DNA of 64,000 nt from Meghimatium bilineatum (lineage: Eukaryota > Mollusca > Gastropoda > Stylommatophora > Philomycidae): positions 34,912,127 through 34,976,126 of the forward strand of contig CM067298.1 in NCBI GenBank assembly GCA_034231615.1. The letters are read 5' to 3'. Positions 55,388 through 64,000 of the stretch are shown here, one piece after another (position 1 is the stretch's first letter; the number at the start of each line of letters is the position of its first letter). The notes beneath the pieces were generated by a model. That model was not told the DNA's origin, ran no database searches, and saw only the letters and a program-made list of their open reading frames with translations. Position numbers and translations under genes: made by a program.

Positions 55388-56730
55388 GATGCCTGGACAG
55401 AAATGAACATCGTATACTGCTGGTTTTAAGTTGGATGTAAACGCTTTTGCGTAGAAATCCAACAATTCCATGGCTTCCCGTCACTTCATTGTGAATGAAT
55501 AGCAAGTGTGAGAATGGAGGAAAAAAAAGGAAGAATTGTCTCTGATGCCAAGTTCAAAGAGAGCATCACATGGCCATACAGCTTCATTCCCTGAGCTGGA
55601 GGAGAAATTATCCGAACGGATAATGGAGTCTAGGTAGAACGGATTAATTATAACCCGCACCAATATTTGAATCATGGAGCTCTCGATATTGAAAGATCCT
55701 GCATTCCAGAAACACAGATCTGGGGGACCTCGTTGCGTCAATGGGATGGTGCAATCACTTCTTGAACAGACATCACTTGTGTCTACGAACATACACTAAT
55801 TTGGCGCAAAAGTTGCAGCACTAAGCTGGCGCAAAAGTTGCAGAAGGAGCAAGAAACAAAAATTGATTCGTTTCAACATTTCACTATCAACCTGAGGAAG
55901 AGGTTTAACTACGATCATCTCAAATAGGAAACACGAACGAGACACCCGTTTGCTTTGATATGCCTTCTAATCGCACAGTTGAATGCAAAGATGCGAAGAC
56001 AGTTTTTGTATAGACAACTGGTCATGAAAAAACTCATTTCACTGTTGTGTTAGATTGTTGTGATCCCCCCCCCCCACCCGTGATTATATTTAAACTAAAG
56101 ACTCTGCCTAAAGGTATTAAATTCCCAAGTGGCGTGTTTGTGCGTGCTCACACAAAAGGTTGGATGGACGAAAGTGATACTCTGGAATGGCTGGATAAAG
56201 TGTGGGGGCAGAGGAAGGGGACTGCTTTAAAAAAAACCATCCATGCTAGTCTGGGATTAGTTTAGGGCGCATCTCACAGAGAAAGTAGAACAATGATGCA
56301 GCGAGATGGGGTTGTCTGTTTCTGTTAATCCTGGGGGACTTACATCCCTCTTGCAGGCACTAGATGTCTGCCTGAACAAACCATTCAAGGAAATACTTCG
56401 AGCAAAATGGAATCGACTGGATGGCATTATCTGATTTAGCAGTGACGAAGGGTGCTAACATAAAAAAATTGACATCACCACAATCGTTACGTGCGTCAAA
56501 GAATCGTGGTCTGATATCTCATCCGAAATGATCATCAGATCTTTCAAAAAGTGTTCAATTAGTAATGCAATGGATGAAAGTGAGGACGACGCAATCTTTG
56601 AGGACAATGCCGACGACGACAATGTACCGGAGACTGACGATATCCGCGCAGATGTTTCCATGACAGATGATGACATTTGTGAGTTATTTTAGACTTCAGA
56701 CAGTGATTCAGACTTTGAAGGATTTCAATG
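55388..56730 (+). pseudogene. pogo/Tigger transposase, decayed
   Basis: The protein would cut and paste the element. Visible parts are an N-terminal helix-turn-helix of CENP-B/pogo type (YTAGFKLDVNAFA, NSMASRHFIVNE, WRKKKEEL), a second DNA-binding part (FPELEEKLSERIMESRQNG-like), and the DDE region (DMPSNRTVECKDAKTVFVQT in shifted frame, LPKGIKFPSGVFVRAHTKGW, MDESDTLEWLDKVW). The end carries NHSRKYFEQNGIDWM and an acidic tail. Several stops and frame changes make it inactive. The longest clean frame is 56047-56265. Confidence 0.75.
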
Positions 56731-57149
56731 ACTGTTTGGACTGGCACCTGTAAGTTTTCCCCTATTTTATCGATATTTGATGTTATTCTGTGTTGTTTTT
56801 GTGTGTCTCTACAGATAATTTTGTTTAAATTTTTTGTTGTACGCAATCCAAAGACCCTATAATTTAGTTTGTTACTATCAAAACACTACCCAGTAGGACT
56901 AGACTATAAACGCCAGTTCCCAGTATATAGACATCATTTGTTTTCACAGACGACATTATATGTAACCAGTAAATACCTACACTTTACTGTAGTTAGGTTA
57001 ATAAATAACATCAGATACTGACTAATTTCCTGACTAATTTCAGATACTGACTATAGATACTGACTAATGATACTGACATCAGATACTGACTAATTTCCTG
57101 ACTAATTTCGGTAATCATTGAAATCGTTATGATAGATCAGAAGTATCTG

Positions 57150-57385
57150 TAATGGTAAAAAAAATGGTAATACCCATTGTAGTAACGTTATTAAAAATTG
57201 CGTTTCTGGGGAAATTATGCAGTGTACAAATGGCGGCATGTGCGCAATACAGATATATTCATTGTTGATGAGTTTTTATCATGAAATATAGGAGATTTCG
57301 AATGTAATATTGTATGTTATATAGAAATTAATGTAAATCTAGGCATTCTGATAAGTACACTCTGGGTTGCTGATGAGCCCTAGTC
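57150..57385. repeat. piggyBac-like MITE P, decayed copy 3
   Basis: GTTATTAAAAATTGCGTTTC, ACAAATGGCGGCATG, GAAATTAATGTAAATCTAGG and GATAAGTACACTCTGGGTTG align in order with copies 1 and 2. Much of the interior and the TTAA ends are lost. It lies within the Tigger element. Confidence 0.55.
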
Positions 57386-57589
57386 ATTCAATCCTGGCTT
57401 GAATATATCGGATAAAAACGTGAGTCACTGGCTTTATTTGTAACCAGTATTTTTTGCCCTTTGTTACCGGGGATTTAAAAAAAAATAATTTGGGAGTACT
57501 CGTTTATAAGTCAAGACCCCTAAATCAATGTGATTTTTTTCAAAAAATTCTCGGTTTATACAAAAATTTTTACGGTAGAATGTGATTTC

Positions 57590-57735
57590 TTCTTTATTCA
57601 TTCATTCTCAATCTCACACAGATTTGCAGGATGAAGTTCAAATAACAAAATGTGTTGTTTTGCAGTGTTCAGCTTAGCTGATATGATATAACTGTGCCTT
57701 TCAGCCTGATATGTCCAACTTCAGCTGCTATCCTA
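57590..57735 (-). repeat. SINE tail, decayed
   Basis: ATTCATTCTCAATCTCACAC, AAAATGTGTTGT, GCCTTTCAGCCTGATATGTC and AACTTCAGC follow the order of 5478-5640. Confidence 0.6.
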
Positions 57736-57825
57736 TTGGACTGGCAAAACCATGGTGAAATTAAGTCTCAATGTCACATAAAAGCATGACTGCAAGAAAG
57801 AATTAACAGATTCAAATTTTCATAC

Positions 57826-58053
57826 CTTTCCTGCTCTTGCTGACTAGTTTTTCTCCCTCTTTGCTGTTGGTTTTGATCATCCGTCACAGTGTGCCTTTTC
57901 TTCTGAGCATCTCCGTATGGTTGAGCTGCATACCGATCTTTGACTGGAAACTCAGACAAGTAATCCTTATGGTCTAACATGTGATCTTCTGACCTTTCTT
58001 CAGAGCGTGAACGTCTCATGGTTTCCTCATCTGATTTTCTTCCTTTTCCAAAT
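57826..58053 (-). CDS. pard3: PAR-3 internal exon, 228 nt
   Basis: The acceptor TCTTAAG precedes base 58053 and the donor GTATGA follows 57826. One base completes Arg from the previous exon, 75 codons follow, and two bases open the next Arg codon. It starts FGKGRKSDEETMRRSRSEER. Joined to the end of the previous exon it gives the family block KKGLLKGFLR-FGKGRK (vertebrate: KKGMLKGLGDMFRFGKHRK). This is the most telling match in the gene. The rest is highly charged (DHMLDHKDYLSEFPVKDRYA, QKKRHTVTDDQNQQQRGRK) and ends QQEQER. Confidence 0.93.
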
Positions 58054-58429
58054 CTTAAGAGACACATAAAGAAACTTTGATGAACAAGAGAGAAATACAA
58101 AATCACATTAACATATTCATGACATGCAACAGAGCTCAGGAATGTTATTTTTTCATTGACACAAAATTTGTATTTTATATCAATTAAAAATAACTTTTCT
58201 TACACCATTGAGATGTATATTGGTGTTAGGCAGTAATTTTCTGTAATTGTATGCCAGGTGAGTCTCCAAACTCTGCAACATGAACTACTTATTTACTAAA
58301 AGATATACAAAAATATACAAATGGTAATTAACATAATTTAATGGGCAACATTGTACTGAATAAAAACAATAAGTAAATAGATCAAACTATGACTGTTTAA
58401 TTTCAATGTAATATCCATATTAACATATG

Positions 58430-58720
58430 GTTGTGAAAACTGCAAAGGAACAAAACCACTTCAGAAAAAAAAATTAATTTGAAAATTAGATGTGCTTAGA
58501 ATGAATCAAAATAGATTGCCCCTACAAGTACTAAAATGAGTTTCAGATGGTGAAAGAGAAATAAACTCCACAGAACAACCACCAAAGAGGGTATAACTAT
58601 GGATCTTAACAACATACAAGAACTACAGACAGCAGTATCCCATCACTCAAACTGGAGAGCACTGTCTTCTGCGCTGAAGGAACATAGATTGATAGACTGC
58701 CACAATACTTAAGAAATAAA
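58430..58720 (+). mobile_element. LINE 3'-end fragment
   Basis: On the + strand, YGCEN, then LDVLRMNQNRLPLQVLK, VSDGERE, and TMDLNNIQELQTAVSHHSNW followed by RALSSALKEHR to a stop. It is a C-terminal LINE tail (HVLRMDNNRLPLQ, GKRKRGRPRTTW lost). It sits in the PAR-3 intron, antisense. Confidence 0.65.
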
Positions 58721-58947
58721 AAAGTAAACCAAAGCTATTAACAAACAACAATTAGAAGCATATCCTGTATAGGGCATTGTTTCTCTTTTTATGCTGAAAT
58801 TTTAAACACCACTTACATGTTTGAGCAACATTGCTAGAGCTATGTCAAACAGCTTGACTTCCATTGTGCTCAAACAATGATCAAGTTTGTGCAAGTTGGG
58901 ACTAATAGACAGTCTTACAAGCCCATCCAAGATAGAAACTATTATTC

Positions 58948-59120
58948 TTATTCTGCATACATTCTCAAACTCTGACTCCAGCATGACTTTCGGATTACTT
59001 TACCTATGGGATGGGGCAGTCAAAATCCCCCCTAAACCTTCTTAGTCACTTCTTACAACATGTGTAGCAGATAAAAATATTGCTATTCTTTGTCTCTCTT
59101 TCAGGACCAGGCAACACAAG
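58948..59120 (-). repeat. SINE, decayed, related to 5478-5772
   Basis: TGCATACATTCTCAAACTCTGAC, TATGGGATGGGGCAG, TAGTCACTTCTTACAACATG and TATTGCTATTCTTTGTC follow the order of the 5.5-kb copy's head and tail. Confidence 0.6.
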
Positions 59121-59640
59121 AGATTTAGAAAAGGCCTTTAAACAATTAAATATTAGCAATATAGTGTGTCCTATTCTGTGATGATGGGGTATAGAGCATG
59201 TCTGTGATGGCCAAGGTGCTGGATTCACATCTTGTCACAGGCAATTGTGCATCCGGACTGTCCAGAAAGCAGCGGCAAACTACTGAATGTAAATACTACC
59301 AAGAAAATAACTATATTTAACTAAAAATAACCAAAAAATGCTATATTTATGGCTACATCCTGAATAGGATATGCTACCAATTTTGTTAAAACATAGTGTC
59401 AGCTTCTGCTTCAGAGTTGGGGGAGGGAGAGGAGGAGGTTAGTGATATAGTCTCACAATCCCAACTCAAGCAAAATACGTTGAAATTCCAGCGTAGAAGG
59501 TACATGTTGAATGTAAATGTTGAAGTTACGATACTACTGAAGGTATAAGTGGAACTTAAAAAGTCAGAAACAGTTAAGAAGCAATACCATACACAGGACA
59601 TTTAAATTACTATTTTATTAATATAGACACTAGGTTTTAC

Positions 59641-59800
59641 CTTAAAAAACCTTTTAGCAGTCCTTTCTTTTCTTTCTCTTTAGCTTTTATTCTCTTCAAA
59701 CTGTTGGTGTCCTCATTAGTTGCTTCACTACTGATTGATGAATGGCTGGAGTGAGATGGTTCAAAAGTAAATGCTCCACTTTCAGCACTCTCTTCTTCCA
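59641..59800 (-). CDS. pard3: PAR-3 internal exon, 160 nt
   Basis: The acceptor TTCTACAG precedes base 59800 and the donor GTAAAA follows 59641. Two bases complete a Leu codon, 52 codons follow, and two bases open the next. The start joins with the previous exon as MDTLEEESAES (vertebrate: METLEEDTEES). A Ser/His-rich stretch follows (EPSHSSHSSISSEATNEDTN), then a basic end, KRIKAKEKEKKGLLKGFL. The basic Lys-rich motif is the conserved landmark of the PAR-3 C-terminal half. Confidence 0.93.
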
Positions 59801-60039
59801 CTGTAGAACCAAAAAAAAATGTTTCATGCACAAATAAAGAAAAATAAGATTCATTTTTCAGAAGAACAAACATTGTTATTTTGTAAAGATATATAAGTAC
59901 AAAGAAATATATCCAAACTTATGTATTACATAGCTACTAAAAACTCTGCTGTGATTATATGTTGATCTTGGTTAAAACAATACTTTTTTATTGGATCCAA
60001 TATATTGTGTAAAAAAAATCCCCAATAATTTCAACATAC

Positions 60040-60166
60040 ACGTGTCCATGAGAGCTGGGTCCAAAGTATCATACGATCTGTCAACTGCTGCACGAAAGCT
60101 ATCATTACAAGCTCTTGCACGTCCAAACCGGCTAGGCCTCCACACTGGAGACATATCATGGTTTTG
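60040..60166 (-). CDS. pard3: PAR-3 internal exon, 127 nt
   Basis: The acceptor TTTGCAG precedes base 60166. Two GT candidates exist at the donor; GTATGT after base 60040 is chosen because it alone keeps frame with the next exon. The 42 codons include RPSRFGRARACNDSFRAAVD and RSYDTLDPALMDT. The block CNDSFRAAVDRSYD is nearly identical to vertebrate PARD3 (CNESFRAAIDKSYD), which makes the identification secure. It lies just after the aPKC-binding region in known PAR-3 proteins. Confidence 0.95.
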
Positions 60167-60337
60167 CTGCAAATCAAACATAATAATATTTGATGAGTAC
60201 AGAATACTGAAAATATTAACATTTTATTAGAATTATACCATAAAGTGAGAGGCAGAGAAAAGTAAAGATACTCAGTTGTCAGATCATCATCACTGCACAC
60301 AGGACACATTCATATGTGCTCTGATATTCCCTTAGAG

Positions 60338-60400
60338 TAGGAATGGGGAACCATGCCTGCGAGCCACAAATGACCTGTAAGAAAATTTGACTTAAATTGG
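60338..60400. mobile_element. hAT-like terminal fragment
   Basis: GGAATGGGGAACCATGCCTG followed by CGAGCCACAAATGACC resembles the hAT (Charlie-like) terminus GTGGGCAACC..GCGAGCCACATG. No partner end was found. Confidence 0.45.
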
Positions 60401-61343
60401 AGAAGGCAACTGAGATTTGGACTAAATATTCAATAAATCTAGGATGTTGTTCCAAAAACACCATAAAATTGTACTAAGTGAATCATAATAATAACACACA
60501 TAATAATAGCCTCATTGTGGATAGGTACAGTTTGCCATGTTGATAGTTAACATTTACTAAAATTCAAGTGTAGACAATATATGTTCTTGGCGCTTGCCAT
60601 ACAATATGCATATGAGAATTGTTAGAGACACCATGACAAAAATAACGAACACTTCTGATCTGTAAATTCTAGTTGCGTATAATTTATTTATTAATGGAAA
60701 ATTTTAGGAATTGTCCACTTGTGTCAATATGTTGTCACGGACTAGAGGTGCGGAAGACACAGCTAACATTACATGCACATGCCTCACAAAAGGGAAGCAA
60801 TTCCAGTCATCACTGTAGCGTAAGTTACTTTAATGTTTGAGCAAATATTGCAGCCTAATTTTTAAGTTGATAATTTTGTATTGCTCACTAATGATATAAA
60901 TTTACAAATAGCATTTGGCACACAAAAATGATCCCTGGCACTGTGTTATAGAATATCCACACTTACACGACTGACAGTTCCAGTTTTCTTGTCCATGTAC
61001 ATATCTGTTCTTAATTTAGGCCATCTCTCCTACCTTTCTGTTCTTTACCTCCACATTTAGGATATTTCAATATGATTGACATTACTCTTGTCATGTCATC
61101 ATCGCCCTTCGCAATAATGAATATACTCCTGAGAATTTCAAAGATATGAGTAGATCTCCTATTTAATGAACTAGCACAACCCCCTAAATGAAATTCATCA
61201 ATAAATTCATTATTCAAATAAAGTTGTCGGTGTCAGACAAAAATACTTTGCTAGCCATCATTTTTATCGCAAAGTCAAAAGGTAGTCAACTATGCTTAAT
61301 AGAGATGAAGTTTATTACAATTCATATATCAACAATTGCTTAC
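60401..61343. other. PAR-3 intron DNA, unassigned
   Basis: No exon compatible with the phase-0 joint between exons 61344 and 60166 was recognised. A 68-codon - frame at 61011-61217 lacks splice sites in the right places. Confidence 0.35.
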
Positions 61344-61465
61344 TTCTAAATGGCCCGATGAACCACCTTCTTTATCAGGTTTTGTATTCACCAAGTCTTC
61401 AAGAGATAAAGCTCGTTTTGCATTGGTAATATCTGCGGACACCTGTTTGTTAGGCTGGTAAGTAC
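61344..61465 (-). CDS. pard3: PAR-3 internal exon, 122 nt (first seen)
   Basis: The acceptor TTTGACAG precedes base 61465 and the donor GTAAGC follows 61344. Two bases complete a split codon from an exon not in the window or not recognised; 40 codons follow and the exon ends in phase 0. The sequence is YQPNKQVSADITNAKRALSL then EDLVNTKPDKEGGSSGHLE. NAKRALSLEDL fits the vertebrate KKSSSLESL segment that precedes the CNESFRAA block. Moderately conserved; strand, order and phase support it. Confidence 0.85.
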
Positions 61466-61482
61466 CTGTCAAAGAGCAATAC

Positions 61483-61485
<3 letters not shown>

Positions 61486-61564
<79 letters not shown>

Positions 61565-61573
61565 TAGAGAGAA
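61486..61573. repeat. (TA)n(GA)n microsatellite beside a splice acceptor
   Basis: About 58 bases of TA and then about 30 bases of GA with one interruption. On the - strand this is (TC)n(TA)n ending about 20 bases before the acceptor of the PAR-3 exon at 61465. Confidence 0.95.
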
Positions 61574-63289
61574 TCAGAAATGAATAACACAAGTGAGGAT
61601 AATGTAATAATTGGTTGATTGCTGATCCAGCAGTCCATGGGTTCATGACCTTTGACCCAAAATGTAATAATTAGGTTTACTACTTTTGGTTCATTTCATA
61701 CCATCCTAGTTCTATCAACATTCCAAGCTTTGATGATCTTTATTTACAAATATATGCTCAATGACAAAAACATACTAAGAGTTTTGTGGTCATCTAGACT
61801 ACAAAATGAGTATGGAAAGTCCAAAGGAGCTTCTCTGCAAAACAAGTTTTGGGGAACCCAAGATGACCTAAAATACCTGCTCCATACATGACCAATATTG
61901 GACTGGATGTGTAACCACTGTTCGCAGAAGAAGTGTGGAAGGCATTGACTCCCTGACCTCAGAGAAAACTATATCTTAATTCCTGATTAGGAGCCAGCAT
62001 TACTGCACAAGGGGCAATCCCCTAAACACTCTGCATGTCATTCCATCAGCCATTTAAGAGTATATGAGCTCAGTATCCCAGTCAGTAGCTGGTTGTGGGT
62101 ACATTGGTTCTTTCCAGAGAGGATGTACTTTCTAAGCTTAGGTTTAGTGCCATGAAGTAGAAAGCTATGACACAATACTATGATATTATAAGATACTAGT
62201 TTTGTCAAATTCACGAAGATGAATAAATCAGATTTTGGGCATGGAATTCAGTCAGGGGACATTGTGACAAGAAGAATAACTGCTGGGAAGTGAGAAATAG
62301 GAGAAAAGAGAAAAGTGTCGCTGTGCAGAGTGCCAGCTCAGCAGCAGAATCAATCACCAACATCAAGAATAGAAAGTTGTGACGATCTGCACTAACACAA
62401 CACCTAAGGAGAAAGAAAGAAGCAATAAATGTCAAACTGTTACAGTGGAGAATAATGTGCCATATGTGGTATATGTTTTTTCATAGGTAAATCTGTTTTA
62501 CTTGTACATTACTTTGTATATCCTGTTCTTGAGATAGTTCTTTAGATAGAGAACTGATTTTATTTGTTGCTGTACTTTGTATAACTGCCTTACTTTCTCT
62601 TTAATACTTTGTGTATTATTAATATTTAATATGAAATATCTTTGGTCTCAATCTGTTATTTTTGGTTTGTGTGTGTGTGTATGTGTGTTCAGTATGCGGA
62701 TTTAGATTCACATGTGAGGAAAAATATAACAATTATTTAGTATAGCTATACTTGTATAAGATTCCAGGGAATTTTGTGAATATGCATTAATATTATTGTC
62801 TTCTGAGGCTATAAACACTGTGTTTTGTGTGTGTGTGTGTGTGTGACTGAATTGCTTGCCAGAGATAATATATGTAGTATACAAACACTTGGCATGATGC
62901 TGACTGCATAGTTTCTAAGTATGCCACTGGTCAATGAGAAATATGGACACTGCATTCCCCAATATGTCTCCATGGCAGGGAAAAGGGATAGTTTACTTTA
63001 CAAACACTGTGGAAGCTCACTGACAGTATTGGGAAACAGTAGATAGTGTTCATTCTTAGCACAAATCTCCAGTTACGCTGCTGAGAAATGGATAAGTATT
63101 TAAGTTTGCTGATAATTCAGAATTGTTATAGTGATCTGCTGTTAACATTTTCGCCAAGCTTAAAGGAAATGAGCGCTCAGTGCATAGACATAGATTTCAA
63201 TCAGTTCTTCAGCAAGTAAAACTGGTTTGATGTAGTATATCAATACTCTGTCATTACTTTTTATACTGAGATATCATCATCATGTGACA
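61574..63289. other. Unassigned DNA with short repeats
   Basis: 61607-61660 shares about 45 bases with 13141-13190. (GT)n runs lie at 62667-62689 and 62826-62845. No PAR-3 exon was recognised here, although one must lie upstream of 61465 in gene orientation. Confidence 0.4.
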
Positions 63290-64000
63290 TATTCTTTCCA
63301 GAATGTGGTCTTCCTTATGGATTCTCTAAACACTCTATAATTCTGGGCGAGATGACCTGCCGCAGATAGAGGCATGTTTAAACAATCTGATATATCACTG
63401 TATCATCGTTGTCTTGGGTTCCCTCTTCCCCTGGTGCCATTAACTCTGCCTTCAGCTATTAATCTTTCCACGCTGCTGTGTCTCTTCACATGACCAAAAA
63501 ACCCCAGCTTTCTTGTTAATATGTTAAGGAGTCAGTCCTCTTCATGTTTATTGATCTTAACATTTCTTATTTGTCTTTTTAGGTGTCCATGGTATACATA
63601 AAGTTCTTTTGTAGCATCTCATTTCGAAAGCAGCAATTCTCTTTGTTTCTGTTTTATTTAATGTTCAAGCCTCACAACTGTATATTGCCAGTGGAAATAC
63701 GCATGTTCTGATTATACATAGTTTGGATATGCTGCTAGTATCTTGACATAGATTTTTCATTTGGGCAAGTTTCAATGTCACCATTACAATTCTTCTATTG
63801 ATTTCTACAGTGCAGTCTCCTGGGCTATTTAAGTTTGAGTCCAAACACTCAAAATGTGTTATGCCCCTACTTCTAAATTGTCAATTATTATCTTTGGTTG
63901 CACTTTCACTTTATCCGCCATCATTATTTTTGTTTTCTTCAAATTTAAGAACAGGTTTTGAGCTTCACTGTAATTTTTTATTTGATAGTAACATTTGCTT
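63290..64000 (-). mobile_element. RTE-like LINE, 3' part, running off the window
   Basis: The - strand from the window edge reads LNLKKTKIMMADKVKVQ, NRRIVMVTLKLAQMKN, LAIYSCEA, TKRIAAFEMRCYKRTLCIPW, KLGFFGHVKRHSSVERLIAE and GTRGRGNPRQR. These are the usual post-RT blocks in order. Frame changes are frequent. The RT core is beyond 64000. Confidence 0.75.

Larger units (their letters stand above)
54339..57575 (+). mobile_element. pogo/Tigger-type DNA transposon
   Basis: A 3237-bp element with terminal inverted repeats ACGTAAAAATTTGTGTATAA (left) and the complement of TTATACAAAAATTTTTACGG (right), each flanked by TA (54337-54338 and 57576-57577). TA duplication and this terminus fit the pogo/Tigger branch of Tc1-mariner. 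It lies in the PAR-3 intron between exons 57826 and 54220, in opposite orientation to the gene. A poly-G run (55037-55058), a poly-C run near 56067, a short CTGACTAATTTC tandem (57018-57110) and a decayed MITE P copy (57150-57385) lie inside it. Confidence 0.8.
37751..61465 (-). other. pard3: PAR-3 (Bazooka/PARD3) gene, 3' eight exons
   Basis: PAR-3 is the scaffold of the PAR-3/PAR-6/aPKC complex, which sets cell polarity at the apical cortex and cell junctions. Eight exons in descending order encode one continuous C-terminal region of about 558 residues. All seven joints agree in phase and all borders are GT/AG. Diagnostic blocks in order are CNDSFRAAVDRSYD, TLEEESAES, KKGLLKGFLRFGKGRK, and a charged region followed by Gln/His/Ser-rich sequence, as in vertebrate PARD3 after the aPKC-binding region. 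The three PDZ domains and N-terminal oligomerisation domain must lie beyond 64000. Introns are up to 10.7 kb and full of transposons. Confidence 0.9.

Noticed and set aside
57018-57110. Short CTGACTAATTTC tandem as a regulatory array
   Set aside because: It lies in dead transposon sequence, units vary in length, and nothing ties it to a gene.
60036-60043. Alternative donor GTGTAT in the PAR-3 exon at 60040
   Set aside because: It would put the next exon out of frame and lose TLEEES; the GTATGT donor fits both frame and family.
61329-61343. Extension of the PAR-3 exon 61344-61465 through VSNC
   Set aside because: A good GTAAGC donor lies at the end of …GHLE, and the phase to the next exon only works if splicing occurs there.
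61486-61573. CRISPR-like or satellite array
   Set aside because: It is a simple dinucleotide tract; no spaced direct repeats occur anywhere in the window.
1-64000. LTR retrovirus-like or capsid-bearing element
   Set aside because: No paired LTRs, protease, integrase, capsid or envelope-like reading was recognised; all RT sequences seen belong to non-LTR elements.

Overview
This is an AT-rich, repeat-laden piece of an animal nuclear genome. Evidence: spliced protein-coding exons with GT/AG borders, a PAR-3/Bazooka polarity gene (an animal family), and dense LINE, SINE and DNA-transposon debris. No bacterial, plasmid or viral gene organisation is present. The repeat mix and long introns fit a marine invertebrate, and a mollusc or other lophotrochozoan is my best guess. 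That species-level guess is weak.

Two host genes can be read, and they converge. On the + strand, the last coding exon of an acyl-CoA-binding protein (ACBP/DBI) lies at 3697-3767, with a polyadenylation signal shortly after. On the - strand, eight exons (61465 down to 37751) encode the C-terminal 558 residues or so of a PAR-3 homologue. Their phases fit together without a gap, including a 71-nt exon that is easy to miss. The PDZ domains and N-terminus lie beyond the right edge. About 34 kb between the two gene ends (3.8-37.7 kb) shows only transposon relics and unrecognised AT-rich DNA.

The main mobile-element features are these. (1) Two near-full-length copies of one roughly 4.3-kb non-LTR retrotransposon occur at 8577-12905 (-) and 45115-49846 (+). 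Each has endonuclease, reverse transcriptase and RNase H, no separate ORF1, and a hairpin-rich 5' UTR. (2) The first copy sits inside an older RTE-like LINE that carries another insertion. The second sits inside an unrelated short repeat and is itself interrupted by a 553-bp LINE with a 9-bp target duplication; the uninterrupted site survives in the first copy. (3) A pogo/Tigger-type DNA transposon (54339-57575, TA-flanked) lies in a PAR-3 intron, with a second fragment at about 43.9-44.84 kb. (4) Non-autonomous elements include a TTAA-flanked piggyBac-like family, a hAT-like MITE with an 8-bp duplication, two fold-back MITEs, and SINE families sharing a 3' tail behind different heads.

The most interesting unexplained signal is a dispersed repeat (7.36-7.61, 41.69-41.93, 44.99-45.11 plus 49.85-49.91 kb, with a related motif in the fold-back at 38.96-39.17 kb). 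It keeps a small hairpin just before GAAACGTT. The stem bases differ between copies in a compensating way, reminiscent of a decayed hammerhead-ribozyme core. I saw no LTR retrovirus-like element, CRISPR array, rRNA gene or functional tRNA gene.
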